Part shown: positions 53,558 to 62,977 of the stretch, in pieces | How positions within the stretch are numbered: the stretch's first letter is position 1 | Layout of the letters: each line of letters begins with the position of its first letter | Source: Neorhizobium alkalisoli | Lineage (GTDB): Bacteria; Pseudomonadota; Alphaproteobacteria; Rhizobiales; Rhizobiaceae | DNA length: 64,000 nucleotides | Direction of reading: 5' to 3' | Assembly: GCF_007829835.1 (NCBI RefSeq) | Contig: NZ_VIWP01000003.1 | Span: 124,001 to 188,000 of the forward strand | Translations under genes and position numbers: made by a program | The notes under the pieces: model-generated | The model's input: the letters and a program-made list of their open reading frames with translations, nothing else | What the model was told of the DNA's origin: nothing | Database searches by the model: none

Positions 53558-56500
53558 TTACTGCCCGACGCCCGGCAGGCTCGGATTGGCCGAAGGCCCG
53601 GCATCCTGGGATGGCGGTTGCCGGAACAGGTCATCCGTCGGCGATACGGTGAAGGGCGGCGGCGCGGCTTGCTGGCCGCCACCCGCCGGACGCGGCTGTT
53701 CCGTCGATCTGCCGGCCCGCTGGGCGGCAGCGCGCTGCGCATCGATCCGCACGCGTTCGGCCTCTTCGGCCGCATGGCGCGCCTTTTCTTCCGCAGCCGC
53801 CCTGTCCATTGCCGTCTGCCGCTCGACAGCGCGGAAATTGTAGAGCGCCACCTCGCGCCGCAGCCGCTGCTTTTCCAGCACGCTCGCCTGCAAAGTCTCG
53901 ACCCGCCGGCGCTGCTGTTCGAATGCCCGCTGCGACAGGAAATTGGAGATGGCCGACACGTCGATCTCCTGGCGCGGTGCCGCGATCGGGCCGCTGAAAT
54001 TCAGCCGAACCGTGGGATCACCACCGCTCACCGCTTCATCGCCGGGATCGAAAGTCAGGCCGAGCACGGCACTCATCCGGTTGTCGATCGGGTTGAATTC
54101 ACCCTCGCCGGAGATCTTTGTCGTGCCGGCATTCACGGAGACATTCTGGACCCGCGCCTCGCCGCCGCTGATCGTCACGGGAATGGTGACGGCGCCGAGA
54201 TCCACCCGGCCCTCTGGCACGAGGCTGGTCACGATCGGCCGCACTCTGTCGGCGGTAATCTCGCCCTGCAGCTTGTCCGCACCGGCCATGATCGCCGGCA
54301 GCGCCGCGGCATTGAGCCCGCCGACGGAAAGACCGGCGATGCGCATCTCTCCCGAGCCGCTCAGACCATGCAGCATGTCCTGCAGGTTCTTGCCGGTCGC
54401 CTCCACCGTCGCATCGAACCCGACGCGCCCGGTCGCCACAGCTTCGCCCTTCGGCTTCCAGACAATGGACGAAAGATCGGCATCCTTTGCGGCGAGCTTC
54501 AGCTGTACGATGCCGGTGCCCTCGCCGTTCGACATCATCAGCCGGCCGGACAGCGTACCGCCACGCCAGTTGCCGCTGCCGTCATCGATGGTCAGCACGC
54601 CGCCCTTCTGTGTCAGCTTGCCCTTGAAATCCGAAACCAGTCCGAGAGCGTCGGCATTAAAAGTTCCGATACCGAGCGCCAGACTGACATCTGCAGCCGC
54701 AAACATCGGCTTCTCGAACGGCTTTTTCGAAAAGCCGCCGCTCGCCGCATCGACCAGCGGGCCATAAACCGCACCGCCGAGCCAAGCGAGGTCAAGACTG
54801 TCGGCATCGATCCTGCCGGTCACCGGCGCTCCAGCGGCTTGCCTGTCCATCGACAATTCGCCACTGACGCGATTGCCGGCCAGATCCGCCTTGAGGCCGG
54901 TCACCCTCAATGCCTGCGCATCAAGCGTCAGATCGGCGTCGAGGTTGGTTGCAAGCCCGCTGCCGAAATCCGGCAGGCCGATACCCGAGATCAGCAGATA
55001 GGGTTCGATATCCGCACTCTTCAGAGACAGATGCGCCCGGCCATTTCCAAAATCATCGCTCTGGATGCCGATATTGCCCGCCAGTTTCAACGCTGTCTTC
55101 GGTGTCTCGAAACTCAGTTCCGTCGCGGCCGGACCATCATTCGGCTGACGAACGGAAAGTGACAGTCGGCCGGCACCGTCGCCATCGAAGGGAAGCGGGG
55201 AGAGACCCGCCTGGCCGAACAGCACGGTCGGGTCGTTATTGGCGAGCGAGGCCGTCAGCGTCATATCATTGCCGCCGGTCAGGTCAAAAATGCCCGGCAG
55301 AGTGAGATCGGCGTTGACCGCGCTGCCATTTGCCGTTCCCTTGAGCTTGATCTCGGCCCCACCCAGACCGCCGCCGCCGACGGAAATATCGGCGGCAAGA
55401 TCGGTATTGGCATACCAGCCACCATTTGCGGCCAGCCGATCGAACAGCGGATGACGCGGCAGCCGGTCACGCAGCATGGTGAGAAAACGCGACGGATCGG
55501 CGGATTTGAAGGAAACGGTGCCGGAACCGCCATAGGAAAGAAGCGACCCCTCCACCCTGCCCTTGGCAGCAATCTTTGCACCCTCGATATTGCCGACATT
55601 CAGCCGCTCCAGCGACAGCACGCCCTGTGCCACCGTAAACGCGGTATCGACACCCGTCGCGGCTACGCCGAAGGCGGTGAACCGGTCCGCCTTCAGGGTG
55701 GCGGCAATGCGGTGGTCCAAAATGTCCTGCCCGGCATCGTCGCCGGTCACCAGCGAGGCCAGCGCCCGCATCGCATCGATATCGATCTCGTTGCCGGCAA
55801 GCGCCATCGACAGGTTCGGCATCTGGCCGGATTGCGATTGCCGCTCCAGCCGGCCTTTCAGCGTTGCAGCACCGATCGCCAGTTCGAGGTTTTCAAACCG
55901 TTGCAGCTCCGGCGTCAGATTGACCTTGGCCGAAAAGCCGGCCGAGCGCAGCTGGCGGATGGCCGGATCGACGCGGCCGGACAACCAGTCCGCAAGACCC
56001 GAGGGCTGGCTGGAGGCGACCAGCATGTCGCCGACGAAAGACGTGCGGTCACGCAGGTTGAGCACGCCCTTGCCTTCCAGCTGGGTACGGCCCGGAAGCG
56101 TGGCGACGACATTGTCGACCGTCCAGCCGCGGCCGGCCGGGCGCACGTCGAGACGGATGTCGCGGATCGTCGTGTCGTTGATGACGATCGCCGGCAGTTT
56201 CAGGCTGGCCCGTCCCGGCACCTGCGGGATCGGGATCGATGCGGCCATGCGGATAAAGGCATTGATGCGGCGTTGGGCGGAGGCTGCCGGATCACGGCCC
56301 GTCTTGCCCTGTGCACCACCACCTTCGCTCAGCCGGTTGACGTCGATCTGCTGGCCATCGGCGGTGAGCAGGAATTCGGGCTTGAGGCCCGTATCGAGCG
56401 TCGCTTCGCCGGTCACGGTATAGGGATTGTCGGTCGGGCCGACATCGACCCGGTATTGCGGAATGCGCGCCCGGTCGCTGGTCAGCTGGAATTCGCCAGA

Positions 56501-57292
56501 AACGCGCGGTCCCGGCGGTGGCGCCTTGACCGGTTCGCTTTCGTCCTCTTCCTGCAGGAAGGTCAGATTGAACTTGCCGTTATAGGCCGGTTTGTTCTCG
56601 GCGGTCGTCAGCACGCCGTCGAGATTGAGCTCGACCGGCTGCGCATCCGGCAGGAGCCGCAGCCTGAGCGGCATTTCCCGCGTCGTGCCATTGGCCTCGC
56701 CGCTGGTCAGGCTGAATTTCGCCTCGTAACCATCGAAGATCGCATTGCCCTCGCCGCGCCAAGGCCCCTGCAGCGAACCGGCCGAAAAATTGGCGGAAAC
56801 GCTGGTCGCGAAACGCTTCTGGCCCGACTGCTCGTCAATGATCTCGAAAGAACCGTCCTTGATATGCACGTCTTCCAGCACGACGCGGCGGGCATCGAGC
56901 GACGCCTTGCTGCCGCGCAGCCATTCCAGCGTGCCATCCTTCAGGATGCGGATTTTCACCTTCGGCTGGTCGATGCGCATGTCGAAGATACGCGCTTCGC
57001 CCGACAGGAAGGGCGCAAGCTCCATGTCCATGGAGAACTGCGCCACCTGCACCAGCGGCTGGCCGTCGACATCCTGGCCGACACGCACGTCATGCAGGGT
57101 CACCGACGGGAATGGCAGGATGCGCGCATCGACCGAGCCATGCACGGAAACCTTCTTGCCGAGCATGCGGCTCGCCTGATCCTCGAAGGCGACGCGAAAG
57201 CTCGACCAGTCGACGAAGAACGGCACAAGCAACGCCGCAAACAATGCCACGACGATGAGGCCGCCCAATCCCAGCATGATCCGACCGAGCAC
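53558..57292 (-). CDS. Large AsmA family protein
   Basis: 1244 aa. One N-terminal membrane anchor (about 6-28), then the AsmA domain (FRVAFEDQASRMLGKKVSV, in part; LPFPSVTLHDVRVG) and long beta-rich repeats. C-terminal AsmA_2-like region (about 940-1130) and a charged coiled tail (about 1150-1200, EEKARHAAEEAERVR) ending Pro/Gln-rich. AsmA-like proteins move phospholipids toward the outer membrane or shape envelope assembly. Start is a GTG with GGGAGA 9 bases upstream; ATG at 57277 is an alternative. It is 78 bases downstream of the FAD oxidoreductase on the same strand. Confidence 0.9.
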   Translation of the reverse strand: MLGRIMLGLGGLIVVALFAALLVPFFVDWSSFRVAFEDQASRMLGKKVSVHGSVDARILPFPSVTLHDVRVGQDVDGQPLVQVAQFSMDMELAPFLSGEARIFDMRIDQPKVKIRILKDGTLEWLRGSKASLDARRVVLEDVHIKDGSFEIIDEQSGQKRFATSVSANFSAGSLQGPWRGEGNAIFDGYEAKFSLTSGEANGTTREMPLRLRLLPDAQPVELNLDGVLTTAENKPAYNGKFNLTFLQEEDESEPVKAPPPGPRVSGEFQLTSDRARIPQYRVDVGPTDNPYTVTGEATLDTGLKPEFLLTADGQQIDVNRLSEGGGAQGKTGRDPAASAQRRINAFIRMAASIPIPQVPGRASLKLPAIVINDTTIRDIRLDVRPAGRGWTVDNVVATLPGRTQLEGKGVLNLRDRTSFVGDMLVASSQPSGLADWLSGRVDPAIRQLRSAGFSAKVNLTPELQRFENLELAIGAATLKGRLERQSQSGQMPNLSMALAGNEIDIDAMRALASLVTGDDAGQDILDHRIAATLKADRFTAFGVAATGVDTAFTVAQGVLSLERLNVGNIEGAKIAAKGRVEGSLLSYGGSGTVSFKSADPSRFLTMLRDRLPRHPLFDRLAANGGWYANTDLAADISVGGGGLGGAEIKLKGTANGSAVNADLTLPGIFDLTGGNDMTLTASLANNDPTVLFGQAGLSPLPFDGDGAGRLSLSVRQPNDGPAATELSFETPKTALKLAGNIGIQSDDFGNGRAHLSLKSADIEPYLLISGIGLPDFGSGLATNLDADLTLDAQALRVTGLKADLAGNRVSGELSMDRQAAGAPVTGRIDADSLDLAWLGGAVYGPLVDAASGGFSKKPFEKPMFAAADVSLALGIGTFNADALGLVSDFKGKLTQKGGVLTIDDGSGNWRGGTLSGRLMMSNGEGTGIVQLKLAAKDADLSSIVWKPKGEAVATGRVGFDATVEATGKNLQDMLHGLSGSGEMRIAGLSVGGLNAAALPAIMAGADKLQGEITADRVRPIVTSLVPEGRVDLGAVTIPVTISGGEARVQNVSVNAGTTKISGEGEFNPIDNRMSAVLGLTFDPGDEAVSGGDPTVRLNFSGPIAAPRQEIDVSAISNFLSQRAFEQQRRRVETLQASVLEKQRLRREVALYNFRAVERQTAMDRAAAEEKARHAAEEAERVRIDAQRAAAQRAGRSTEQPRPAGGGQQAAPPPFTVSPTDDLFRQPPSQDAGPSANPSLPGVGQ

Positions 57293-57370
57293 CGCTCAAT
57301 ATCTCCCTTTATCTCTCTCGAAAGAGTAGTGTGACGGCACAACCCGGCAAGTCAATCATTCGCGAAGCGC

Positions 57371-58786
57371 TTATTTCGCAATGCGAAAAATCTTGCCCGG
57401 ATTGAAGATATTGTCCGGGTCGAACCCCGTCTTGATCGTGCGCATCAGATCGACAGCGCCGCCCAGTTCCTCGTCGAGATAGGACATCTTGCCCTGGCCG
57501 ACGCCGTGCTCGCCGGTGCAGGTTCCGTCCATGGCCAGCGCCCGGCGGCTGAGCCGTGCCGTAAACGCCTCGACATTGGCGACGGACGCCGGATCCTTGT
57601 CGTCGAACAACACGAGGACGTGGAAATTGCCGTCGCCCGCATGGCCGACGATCGGTGCCAGCAGGCCGGAGCTCTGGATATCCGCCTGGGTTTCGGCCAC
57701 GCATTCGGCCAGCCGCGAGATCGGCACGCAGACATCGGTCGACAGGCCGTTCAGCGACGGGTCAAGCGCCCTGCCCGCCCAATAGGCATTGTGGCGGGCA
57801 TTCCAGAGCTTCGTCCGCTCCTCGGCATTGGCCGTCCACTGGAATTCGTCGCCGCCGTTTTCCGCCGCGATCTCGGCAAATTGTTCCGACTGGATGCGCA
57901 CCGTATCCTCGGTGCCGTGGAATTCGAGGAAGAGCGTCGGCTTTTCCGGATAGGCGAGGTTCGAATAGGCGTTGCAGGCGCGGATCTGCACATCGTCGAG
58001 CAGCTCGATCCGGGCGACCGGAATGCCCATCTGGATCGTCATGATCACGGCATTGCAGGCATCCTCGATGCTCGGGAAAGCACAGACGCCGCCGCCGATC
58101 TTTTCCGGAATGCCCTGCAGTTTCAGCGTGATCGAGGTGATGACACCGAGCGTGCCTTCGGCACCGACAAAAAGCCGCGTCAGATCGTAACCGGCCGAGG
58201 ACTTTTTCGCCCGTCGCGCCGTGCGGATCTCTTCGCCCTTGGCGTTGACGACGGTCAGCGCCAGGACATTGTCCTTCATCGTACCGTAGCGCACCGCATT
58301 GGTGCCCGAAGCGCGGGTCGAGGCCATGCCGCCAATCGAGGCGTTCGCACCGGGATCGATCGGGAAGAACAGGCCGGTATCGCGCAGCTCCTTATTCAGC
58401 TCCTCGCGGGTAATACCCGGCTCGACGGTGACGTCGAGATCCTCCGGGCTCACGCGCAAAACCTTGTTCATGCGGGAAAAATCGACCGAAATGCCGCCCG
58501 ACGGCGCATTCACCTGACCTTCCAGCGACGAGCCGACGCCGAAGGGAATGAGCGGCACGCGATGTTCCGCGCAGGTTTTCACCACCGACTGGACGTCCTC
58601 GCTGGTCTCGACAAACACGACGCCATCCGGCAGCTGCGCCGGCAGATAGGTGGTCGTATGGGCATGCTGTTCGCGAAACGACTGACCGGTCTGGAAACGC
58701 TCGCCAAACCCCTGTTTCAGGATTCCGAGAACGGCTGCGATCCCCGCCTCGTTCCGCTCACCTGCGACGACATCCCGAACTGCCAT
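57371..58786 (-). CDS. FAD-binding oxidoreductase, GlcD/D-lactate dehydrogenase type
   Basis: 471 aa flavoprotein of the VAO family. PCMH domain FAD-binding part: VPLIPFGVGSSLEGQVNAPSGGISVDFS (in part) near residue 82 and GANASIGGMASTRASGTNAVRYG near 149; the C-terminal lid has a Zn/His region GHAGDGNFHVL near 382 and CTGEHGVGQGK near 424. Oxidises a 2-hydroxy acid such as D-lactate, glycolate or D-2-hydroxyglutarate with quinone or cytochrome as acceptor. AGGAGA lies 9 bases before the ATG. The long region upstream (58787-59540) holds its promoter. Confidence 0.92.
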   Translation of the reverse strand: MAVRDVVAGERNEAGIAAVLGILKQGFGERFQTGQSFREQHAHTTTYLPAQLPDGVVFVETSEDVQSVVKTCAEHRVPLIPFGVGSSLEGQVNAPSGGISVDFSRMNKVLRVSPEDLDVTVEPGITREELNKELRDTGLFFPIDPGANASIGGMASTRASGTNAVRYGTMKDNVLALTVVNAKGEEIRTARRAKKSSAGYDLTRLFVGAEGTLGVITSITLKLQGIPEKIGGGVCAFPSIEDACNAVIMTIQMGIPVARIELLDDVQIRACNAYSNLAYPEKPTLFLEFHGTEDTVRIQSEQFAEIAAENGGDEFQWTANAEERTKLWNARHNAYWAGRALDPSLNGLSTDVCVPISRLAECVAETQADIQSSGLLAPIVGHAGDGNFHVLVLFDDKDPASVANVEAFTARLSRRALAMDGTCTGEHGVGQGKMSYLDEELGGAVDLMRTIKTGFDPDNIFNPGKIFRIAK

Positions 58787-59338
58787 GACCAAAAATCTCC
58801 TGCACGCGATGGGGTCTGGTTAGGCGACGGTTGGCCGTTTGTCCAGAAAGAACAAGAGGGTGCAGATCACGCAGATGCGAGCGGGCAAAATGAGCCCTTG
58901 GCGATCTCGGTTTTCAAAATTTCGGCCGGGACACGTCGGGTGCCTCGAATTGAAATTTTATATGTGACACGCGCCGTGTCCCGTTCGGTGGTTTTTCCGC
59001 GCAACTCCGGTCCGTCTGCGGCGATCCAAGCCCCGGTTGGGATGTCAGCCCCGACCGGAACCAGCTATCGCATGTGTGCGACACACGCACGTCCCTCCTT
59101 GTTCAGGCGAGAGGCAGACCATTTTCTGCGCAGCCTCCGATCTCACGCCTGCATCACAGCGCTCGACCGGATCACCGGTCCCGCCTCGCCGGCGATGCGT
59201 GCCGGTGTAGCCGAAGCAGGACGAGGAGGATTTTAGGGGTGGTGGGAATGAGGTGGAGGTGAAATCGTGCAAGGTGTTGGTTTTGCTTTATCTGGTGTTC
59301 TGAACTTCCCCATATTTGCGCACCTTTGTGTGTGCGTC
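58787..59338. other. 550 bases without a recognisable gene
   Basis: Region upstream of the FAD oxidoreductase. Open frames here lack family features. It contains an inverted repeat (58927-58983, described separately) and a short GTGTG-CGA-CACAC palindrome at 59074-59086. No tRNA or known small RNA was recognised. With the palindromic repeat that follows, the gene-free stretch is about 750 bases, unusual for this dense window. Confidence 0.6.
58927..58983. repeat. 9-bp inverted repeat with 39-base loop
   Basis: CGGGACACG (58927-58935) and CGTGTCCCG (58975-58983). The AT-rich loop contains TATATGTGACACG. It could be a regulator site pair or part of a small RNA; the flavoprotein gene starts 140 bases away on the minus strand. 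Confidence 0.4.
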
Positions 59339-59500
59339 GGCCCCTCACCCTAGCCCTCTCCCCGCTTGCGGGGAGAGGGGACCTGCCCCAAGCGAGGTGG
59401 TGGATAGGAAATGGGTACGGTCGATGAGGAGCGAGCGGGAGCGGCATACCCTTCTCCACGCTAGCGGGGAGAAGGTGGCGGCAGCCGGATGAGGGGCTGC
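59339..59500. repeat. RIME-type palindromic intergenic repeat
   Basis: Two strong palindromes: CCCTCTCCCCGC-TT-GCGGGGAGAGGG (59354-59379, perfect) and CCTTCTCC...GGAGAAGG (59450-59475, with an inner CGCTAGCG), flanked by CCCCTCACCCTAG and GGTGGCGGCAGCCGGATGAG. This composition is that of the RIME/related intergenic mosaic elements of Rhizobiales genomes. Likely a dispersed repeat that forms RNA hairpins; it may also terminate transcripts from both sides. Confidence 0.8.
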
Positions 59501-59540
59501 GCCAAACACCCCCATCCCACACCCGTTGGGCTTCCCTCAC

Positions 59541-60401
59541 CTACCGCGCAAACCTCTTCGCCCCGACAACACACAGGATAACCGCAAGCGCCACCACCAC
59601 CATCAAGCCGCTGACCTTCTCATGCAGAACGAGAGCCGCCAGGGCCAGGCCGAAAAACGGCTGCAGGAGCTGCAGCTGGCCGACGGAAGCGGCCCCGCCC
59701 TGAGCCAGGCCGCGATACCAGAAGATGAAGCCGATCAGCATGCTGAACAGTGTCACGTAACCGAGGCCGAGCCAGGCCGGCATTTCGATGCCGGAAAATT
59801 CCGGCAGGTTGAACAGCGCGATCAGGATCGTCACCGGCAGCGAAATGACCAGCGCCCAGGAAATCACCTGCCAGCCACCGAGCTTTCGCGACAGCTGCGC
59901 GCCTTCCGCATAACCGAGCCCGCAGACGACGATCGCCGCCAGCATCAGTCCGTCACCGAGCGGTGACGCCATCAGACCCTGCGACAGGGCAAAGCCGCCG
60001 ACCAGCGCGCTGCCGAGCAAGGCAAAGACCCAGAAGGCCGGCTTTGGCCGTTCGCCACCGCGCAGGACGGCAAAGATCGCCGTCGCCAGCGGCAGGAGGC
60101 CGATGAAGACGATCGAATGCGCCGAGGTGACATGCTGCAGCGCCAGCGCCGTCAGCAGCGGAAAGCCGACGACGACACCAAGCGCGATGACGATGAGCGA
60201 AACGATATCCCTCCCCGCCGGCCGTTTTTCCCTGAAGGCGAGCAGAAGCAGAAGCGCCAGCAGGCCGGCGATCGCAGCGCGGGCAACGGTCAGAAAGACC
60301 GGATCGAACTGCATCACCGCCACGCGTGTCGCCGGCAGCGAGCCGCTGAAGATCAGCACGCCCAGAAACCCGTTGATCCATCCGCTCGTCGTCCGGTCCA
60401 T
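59541..60401 (-). CDS. EamA/DMT family transporter
   Basis: 286 aa with ten predicted membrane helices in two EamA halves. N-terminal WINGFLGVLIFSGSLPATRVAV and the second half VISWALVISLPVTILIALF; FGLALAALVLHEKV near the end is a typical EamA loop. Exporter of amino acids or metabolites. Start 60401 has GAGG. Divergent to the MocR gene, a pairing in which MocR usually controls the transporter. Confidence 0.9.
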   Translation of the reverse strand: MDRTTSGWINGFLGVLIFSGSLPATRVAVMQFDPVFLTVARAAIAGLLALLLLLAFREKRPAGRDIVSLIVIALGVVVGFPLLTALALQHVTSAHSIVFIGLLPLATAIFAVLRGGERPKPAFWVFALLGSALVGGFALSQGLMASPLGDGLMLAAIVVCGLGYAEGAQLSRKLGGWQVISWALVISLPVTILIALFNLPEFSGIEMPAWLGLGYVTLFSMLIGFIFWYRGLAQGGAASVGQLQLLQPFFGLALAALVLHEKVSGLMVVVALAVILCVVGAKRFAR

Positions 60402-60480
60402 GTCGGAAACCTCTCTTATCCCATGCAAATCATGTCATTTGTCACTCCGGTTATCGCTCCCCGCCCCTCGCCCGCACAGA

Positions 60481-60510
60481 AACAGTCTGATACAATTTTT
60501 GGAAACTGTT
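60481..60510. promoter_or_regulatory. Candidate MocR operator
   Basis: AACAGT (60481-60486) and ACTGTT (60505-60510) as an inverted repeat around TACAAT (-10-like, 60491-60496), in the 136-base gap between the EamA and MocR genes, just upstream of MocR. Confidence 0.5.
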
Positions 60511-60537
60511 ATGGTGCATGGAGCAGTACGCATCACG

Positions 60538-61974
60538 ATGGACAATTCCGCACAGGCAAAAAGGCCGGAGGTCGAGACGGGAGACGAAACCGGCGCCGGC
60601 CAGAGCAGGACCGCATTGGTGATGACGACGATCCGCCAGCGCATTGCCGGACGCAGCCTGACGCCGGGCGCAAAGCTGCCTTCGGTCCGCAGCCTCGCCG
60701 CATCGCTAAAAGTGTCGGTCTCGACCGTGGTGGATGCCTATGACCGGCTGGTCGCCGAAGGTGCGATCACCTCCCGCCCGGGCTCCGGCTTTTATGTGGC
60801 GAACCAGACCGCGCCGCTCGCCCTTTCCGAGATCGGCCCGAAACTCGACCGTGCCGTCGATCCCTTCTGGGTTTCGCGGCAATCGCTGGAAGCGGCGGAA
60901 AACGACCTCAAACCCGGCTGCGGCTGGCTACCGCCCTCATGGCTGCCGGAAGACGCAATCCGCCGTTCGTTACGCACGCTGTCGCGCGGCGATGCCACGG
61001 CATTGTCCGACTACGGCCCACCGCTCGGCCTCTCGCCCCTGCGCCGGCTGATCTCGCGGCGGATGGCCGAGCATGGTATCGAGGCCCCGCCGAACCAGAT
61101 CATGCTGACGGAATCCGGCACGCAGGCGATCGATCTCCTCTGCCGTTTCCTGCTCGAAACCGGCGATACGGTGCTGATCGACGATCCCTGTTATTTCAAC
61201 TTTCAGGCGCTGCTGCGGGCCCACCGCGCAAAAATCGTCAGCGTGCCCTATACGCCGAACGGGCCCGATCTCGACCTGTTCGCAAAGACGCTCGCCGAAC
61301 ACCGGCCGCGCCTCTACATCACCAATTCCGGCATCCATAACCCAACCGGCGCAACGCTCTCGCCGGTCACGGCCCATCGTGTGCTGAAACTGGCCGAACA
61401 GTTTTCGCTCACCATCATAGAAGACGACATCTTTGCCGATTTCGAGCATGTGGCTGCCCCGCGGCTTGCCGCCTTCGACGGGCTCGACCGGGTCATCCAT
61501 ATCGGCAGCTTTTCCAAAACCCTTTCGGCCTCGGCGCGCTGCGGTTTTATCGCCGCCAAACCGGACTGGATCGAGGGTCTGACGGATTTGAAGATCGCCA
61601 CGACCTTCGGCGGCGGCAGGCTGGCGGCGGAACTTGTTCATGACGTGCTGAGCGATGGCGGCTATCGCAAGCATCTGGATGTGCTGCGCGCACGCCTGTC
61701 CCGTGCGACCGTCGAGGTTTCTGGAAAGTTGCAGAAACTCGGCATCACCCCATGGATCGAACCGCAGGCCGGCATGTTTTTGTGGTGCCGATTGCCGGAC
61801 GGGCTGGACGCCGGCGAGATTGCCCGCGCAGCACTTGCGAAAAACATCGTGCTTGCGCCCGGCAATGTCTTCAGCGCTTCGCAATCCTTTGGCGGCTTCA
61901 TGCGTTTCAACGTGTCGCAGTCGCTGGACGACCGCCTTTTCGACATGCTGCGGGAAGCACTTGCGCGCCGTTAG
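60538..61974 (+). CDS. MocR family regulator (GntR HTH plus aminotransferase domain)
   Basis: 478 aa. N-terminal GntR winged HTH (about 20-90; MTTIRQRIAGRSLTPGAKLPSVRSLAASLKVSVSTVV, in part) fused to a class I aminotransferase (about 115-478) with PLP-Lys loop HIGSFSKTLSASARCGF near 322 and SGIHNPTGATLS near 262. MocR proteins bind PLP-amino acid adducts as effectors. Start 60538 or the ATG at 60511 (GGAA 6 bases upstream). Divergent from the EamA gene; followed by the dehydrogenase gene, so it may control both. Confidence 0.92.
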   Translation: MDNSAQAKRPEVETGDETGAGQSRTALVMTTIRQRIAGRSLTPGAKLPSVRSLAASLKVSVSTVVDAYDRLVAEGAITSRPGSGFYVANQTAPLALSEIGPKLDRAVDPFWVSRQSLEAAENDLKPGCGWLPPSWLPEDAIRRSLRTLSRGDATALSDYGPPLGLSPLRRLISRRMAEHGIEAPPNQIMLTESGTQAIDLLCRFLLETGDTVLIDDPCYFNFQALLRAHRAKIVSVPYTPNGPDLDLFAKTLAEHRPRLYITNSGIHNPTGATLSPVTAHRVLKLAEQFSLTIIEDDIFADFEHVAAPRLAAFDGLDRVIHIGSFSKTLSASARCGFIAAKPDWIEGLTDLKIATTFGGGRLAAELVHDVLSDGGYRKHLDVLRARLSRATVEVSGKLQKLGITPWIEPQAGMFLWCRLPDGLDAGEIARAALAKNIVLAPGNVFSASQSFGGFMRFNVSQSLDDRLFDMLREALARR

Positions 61975-62056
61975 GCAAAATAATCGCACAAACCGCTTGA
62001 TCCGCGCTGCCTGCCCCCTACCAATAAGAAAATGGCATTGTTGCAAGGAGACCGGC

Positions 62057-62902
62057 ATGGCGACGATCACGGTTATCGGTGCAGGCGCAATGGGAAGTGC
62101 GGTCGGACGCCGGCTTGCCGAAGGTGGCGCGACTGTCCTGACCTTTCTCGAAGGTCGTTCCACTGCCACGCTCGACAGGGCAAAGGCGGCCGGCATGCGA
62201 CCGACGACATTGACCGAGGCGATCGGCGCCGATCTCGTGCTGTCGATCGTCCCACCCGCCGAAGCCCTCGGGGTCGCCAAAACCGTCGCGGCGGAATCGC
62301 TGCGGCTGGCGAAACCGGTCGTCTTCATCGACTGCAACGCGATTGCGCCGGCAACGATGAAACAGGTGGCGGAAACATGTGCCGGCACGCCGGTCGAAGT
62401 GATCGATGGCTCGATCATCGGCGGCCCGCCCCGTCCGGGCTATGATCCGAAATTCTATGTCAGCGCCGACAGCGAGAACCACACCCGGCGCCTCTCCGAC
62501 CACGGGCTCGTGGTCCGCCGTATCGATGGCGGTATCGGCGCCGCTTCGGCGCTGAAAATGTCCTATGCCGGAATTACCAAGGGCATGACCGGCCTCGGCA
62601 CGGCCATGATGCTCGGCGCGATCCGCAACGGTGCCGACGAAAGCCTCAAGCGGGAGATTGCCGAAAGCGTGCCGGATATCGACAAGCGGCTCAGCGCCTC
62701 CATTCCCGACATGTACCAGAAGGCCTATCGCTGGGTGGCGGAGATGCGCGAGATCGCGGAATTTCTGGGGCCTGACGATGCGGCTTCGCAGATCTTTCAC
62801 GGCATGGCCGGCGTGTTCGAAAAGATGGCCGCCGACCGCGATGGCGATGCCGTGCTGGCGAGCCAGCTCGACAAGCTGCTTGCCGTAAAGGAAGGCAAAT
62901 AG
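62057..62902 (+). CDS. DUF1932-type NAD(P)-dependent dehydrogenase
   Basis: 281 aa. N-terminal Rossmann fold IGAGAMGSAVGRRLAEGGA (in part), typical of 3-hydroxyisobutyrate/6-phosphogluconate-dehydrogenase relatives; the C-terminal half (about 165-265) is the DUF1932 helical domain with the conserved Lys in KMSYAGITKG. Oxidises a beta-hydroxy acid, substrate unknown. AAGGAG precedes the ATG. Downstream of MocR by 82 bases, same strand. Convergent with the RND gene. Confidence 0.9.
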   Translation: MATITVIGAGAMGSAVGRRLAEGGATVLTFLEGRSTATLDRAKAAGMRPTTLTEAIGADLVLSIVPPAEALGVAKTVAAESLRLAKPVVFIDCNAIAPATMKQVAETCAGTPVEVIDGSIIGGPPRPGYDPKFYVSADSENHTRRLSDHGLVVRRIDGGIGAASALKMSYAGITKGMTGLGTAMMLGAIRNGADESLKREIAESVPDIDKRLSASIPDMYQKAYRWVAEMREIAEFLGPDDAASQIFHGMAGVFEKMAADRDGDAVLASQLDKLLAVKEGK

Positions 62903-62954
62903 CAGCCTTCCGTAACGTCAGGCTCTCACCTCACGCGACCACCCCTGCATGGAA

Positions 62955-62977
62955 GCCGCCGAAAATCATTCGGCGGC
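62955..62977 (-). terminator. Hairpin at the RND gene end
   Basis: GCCGCCGAA / TTCGGCGGC with a 5-base loop (9 bp), overlapping the last codons and the stop of the RND permease gene. No T-run; a terminator or mRNA-stabilising role is possible. Confidence 0.45.

Noticed and set aside
55451..57334. 627-codon plus-strand frame opposite the AsmA-like gene
   Set aside because: Arg/His/Gln-rich shadow without start site or domain; several similar frames (53534-55162, 57506-59236, 12686-15049) were rejected for the same reason.
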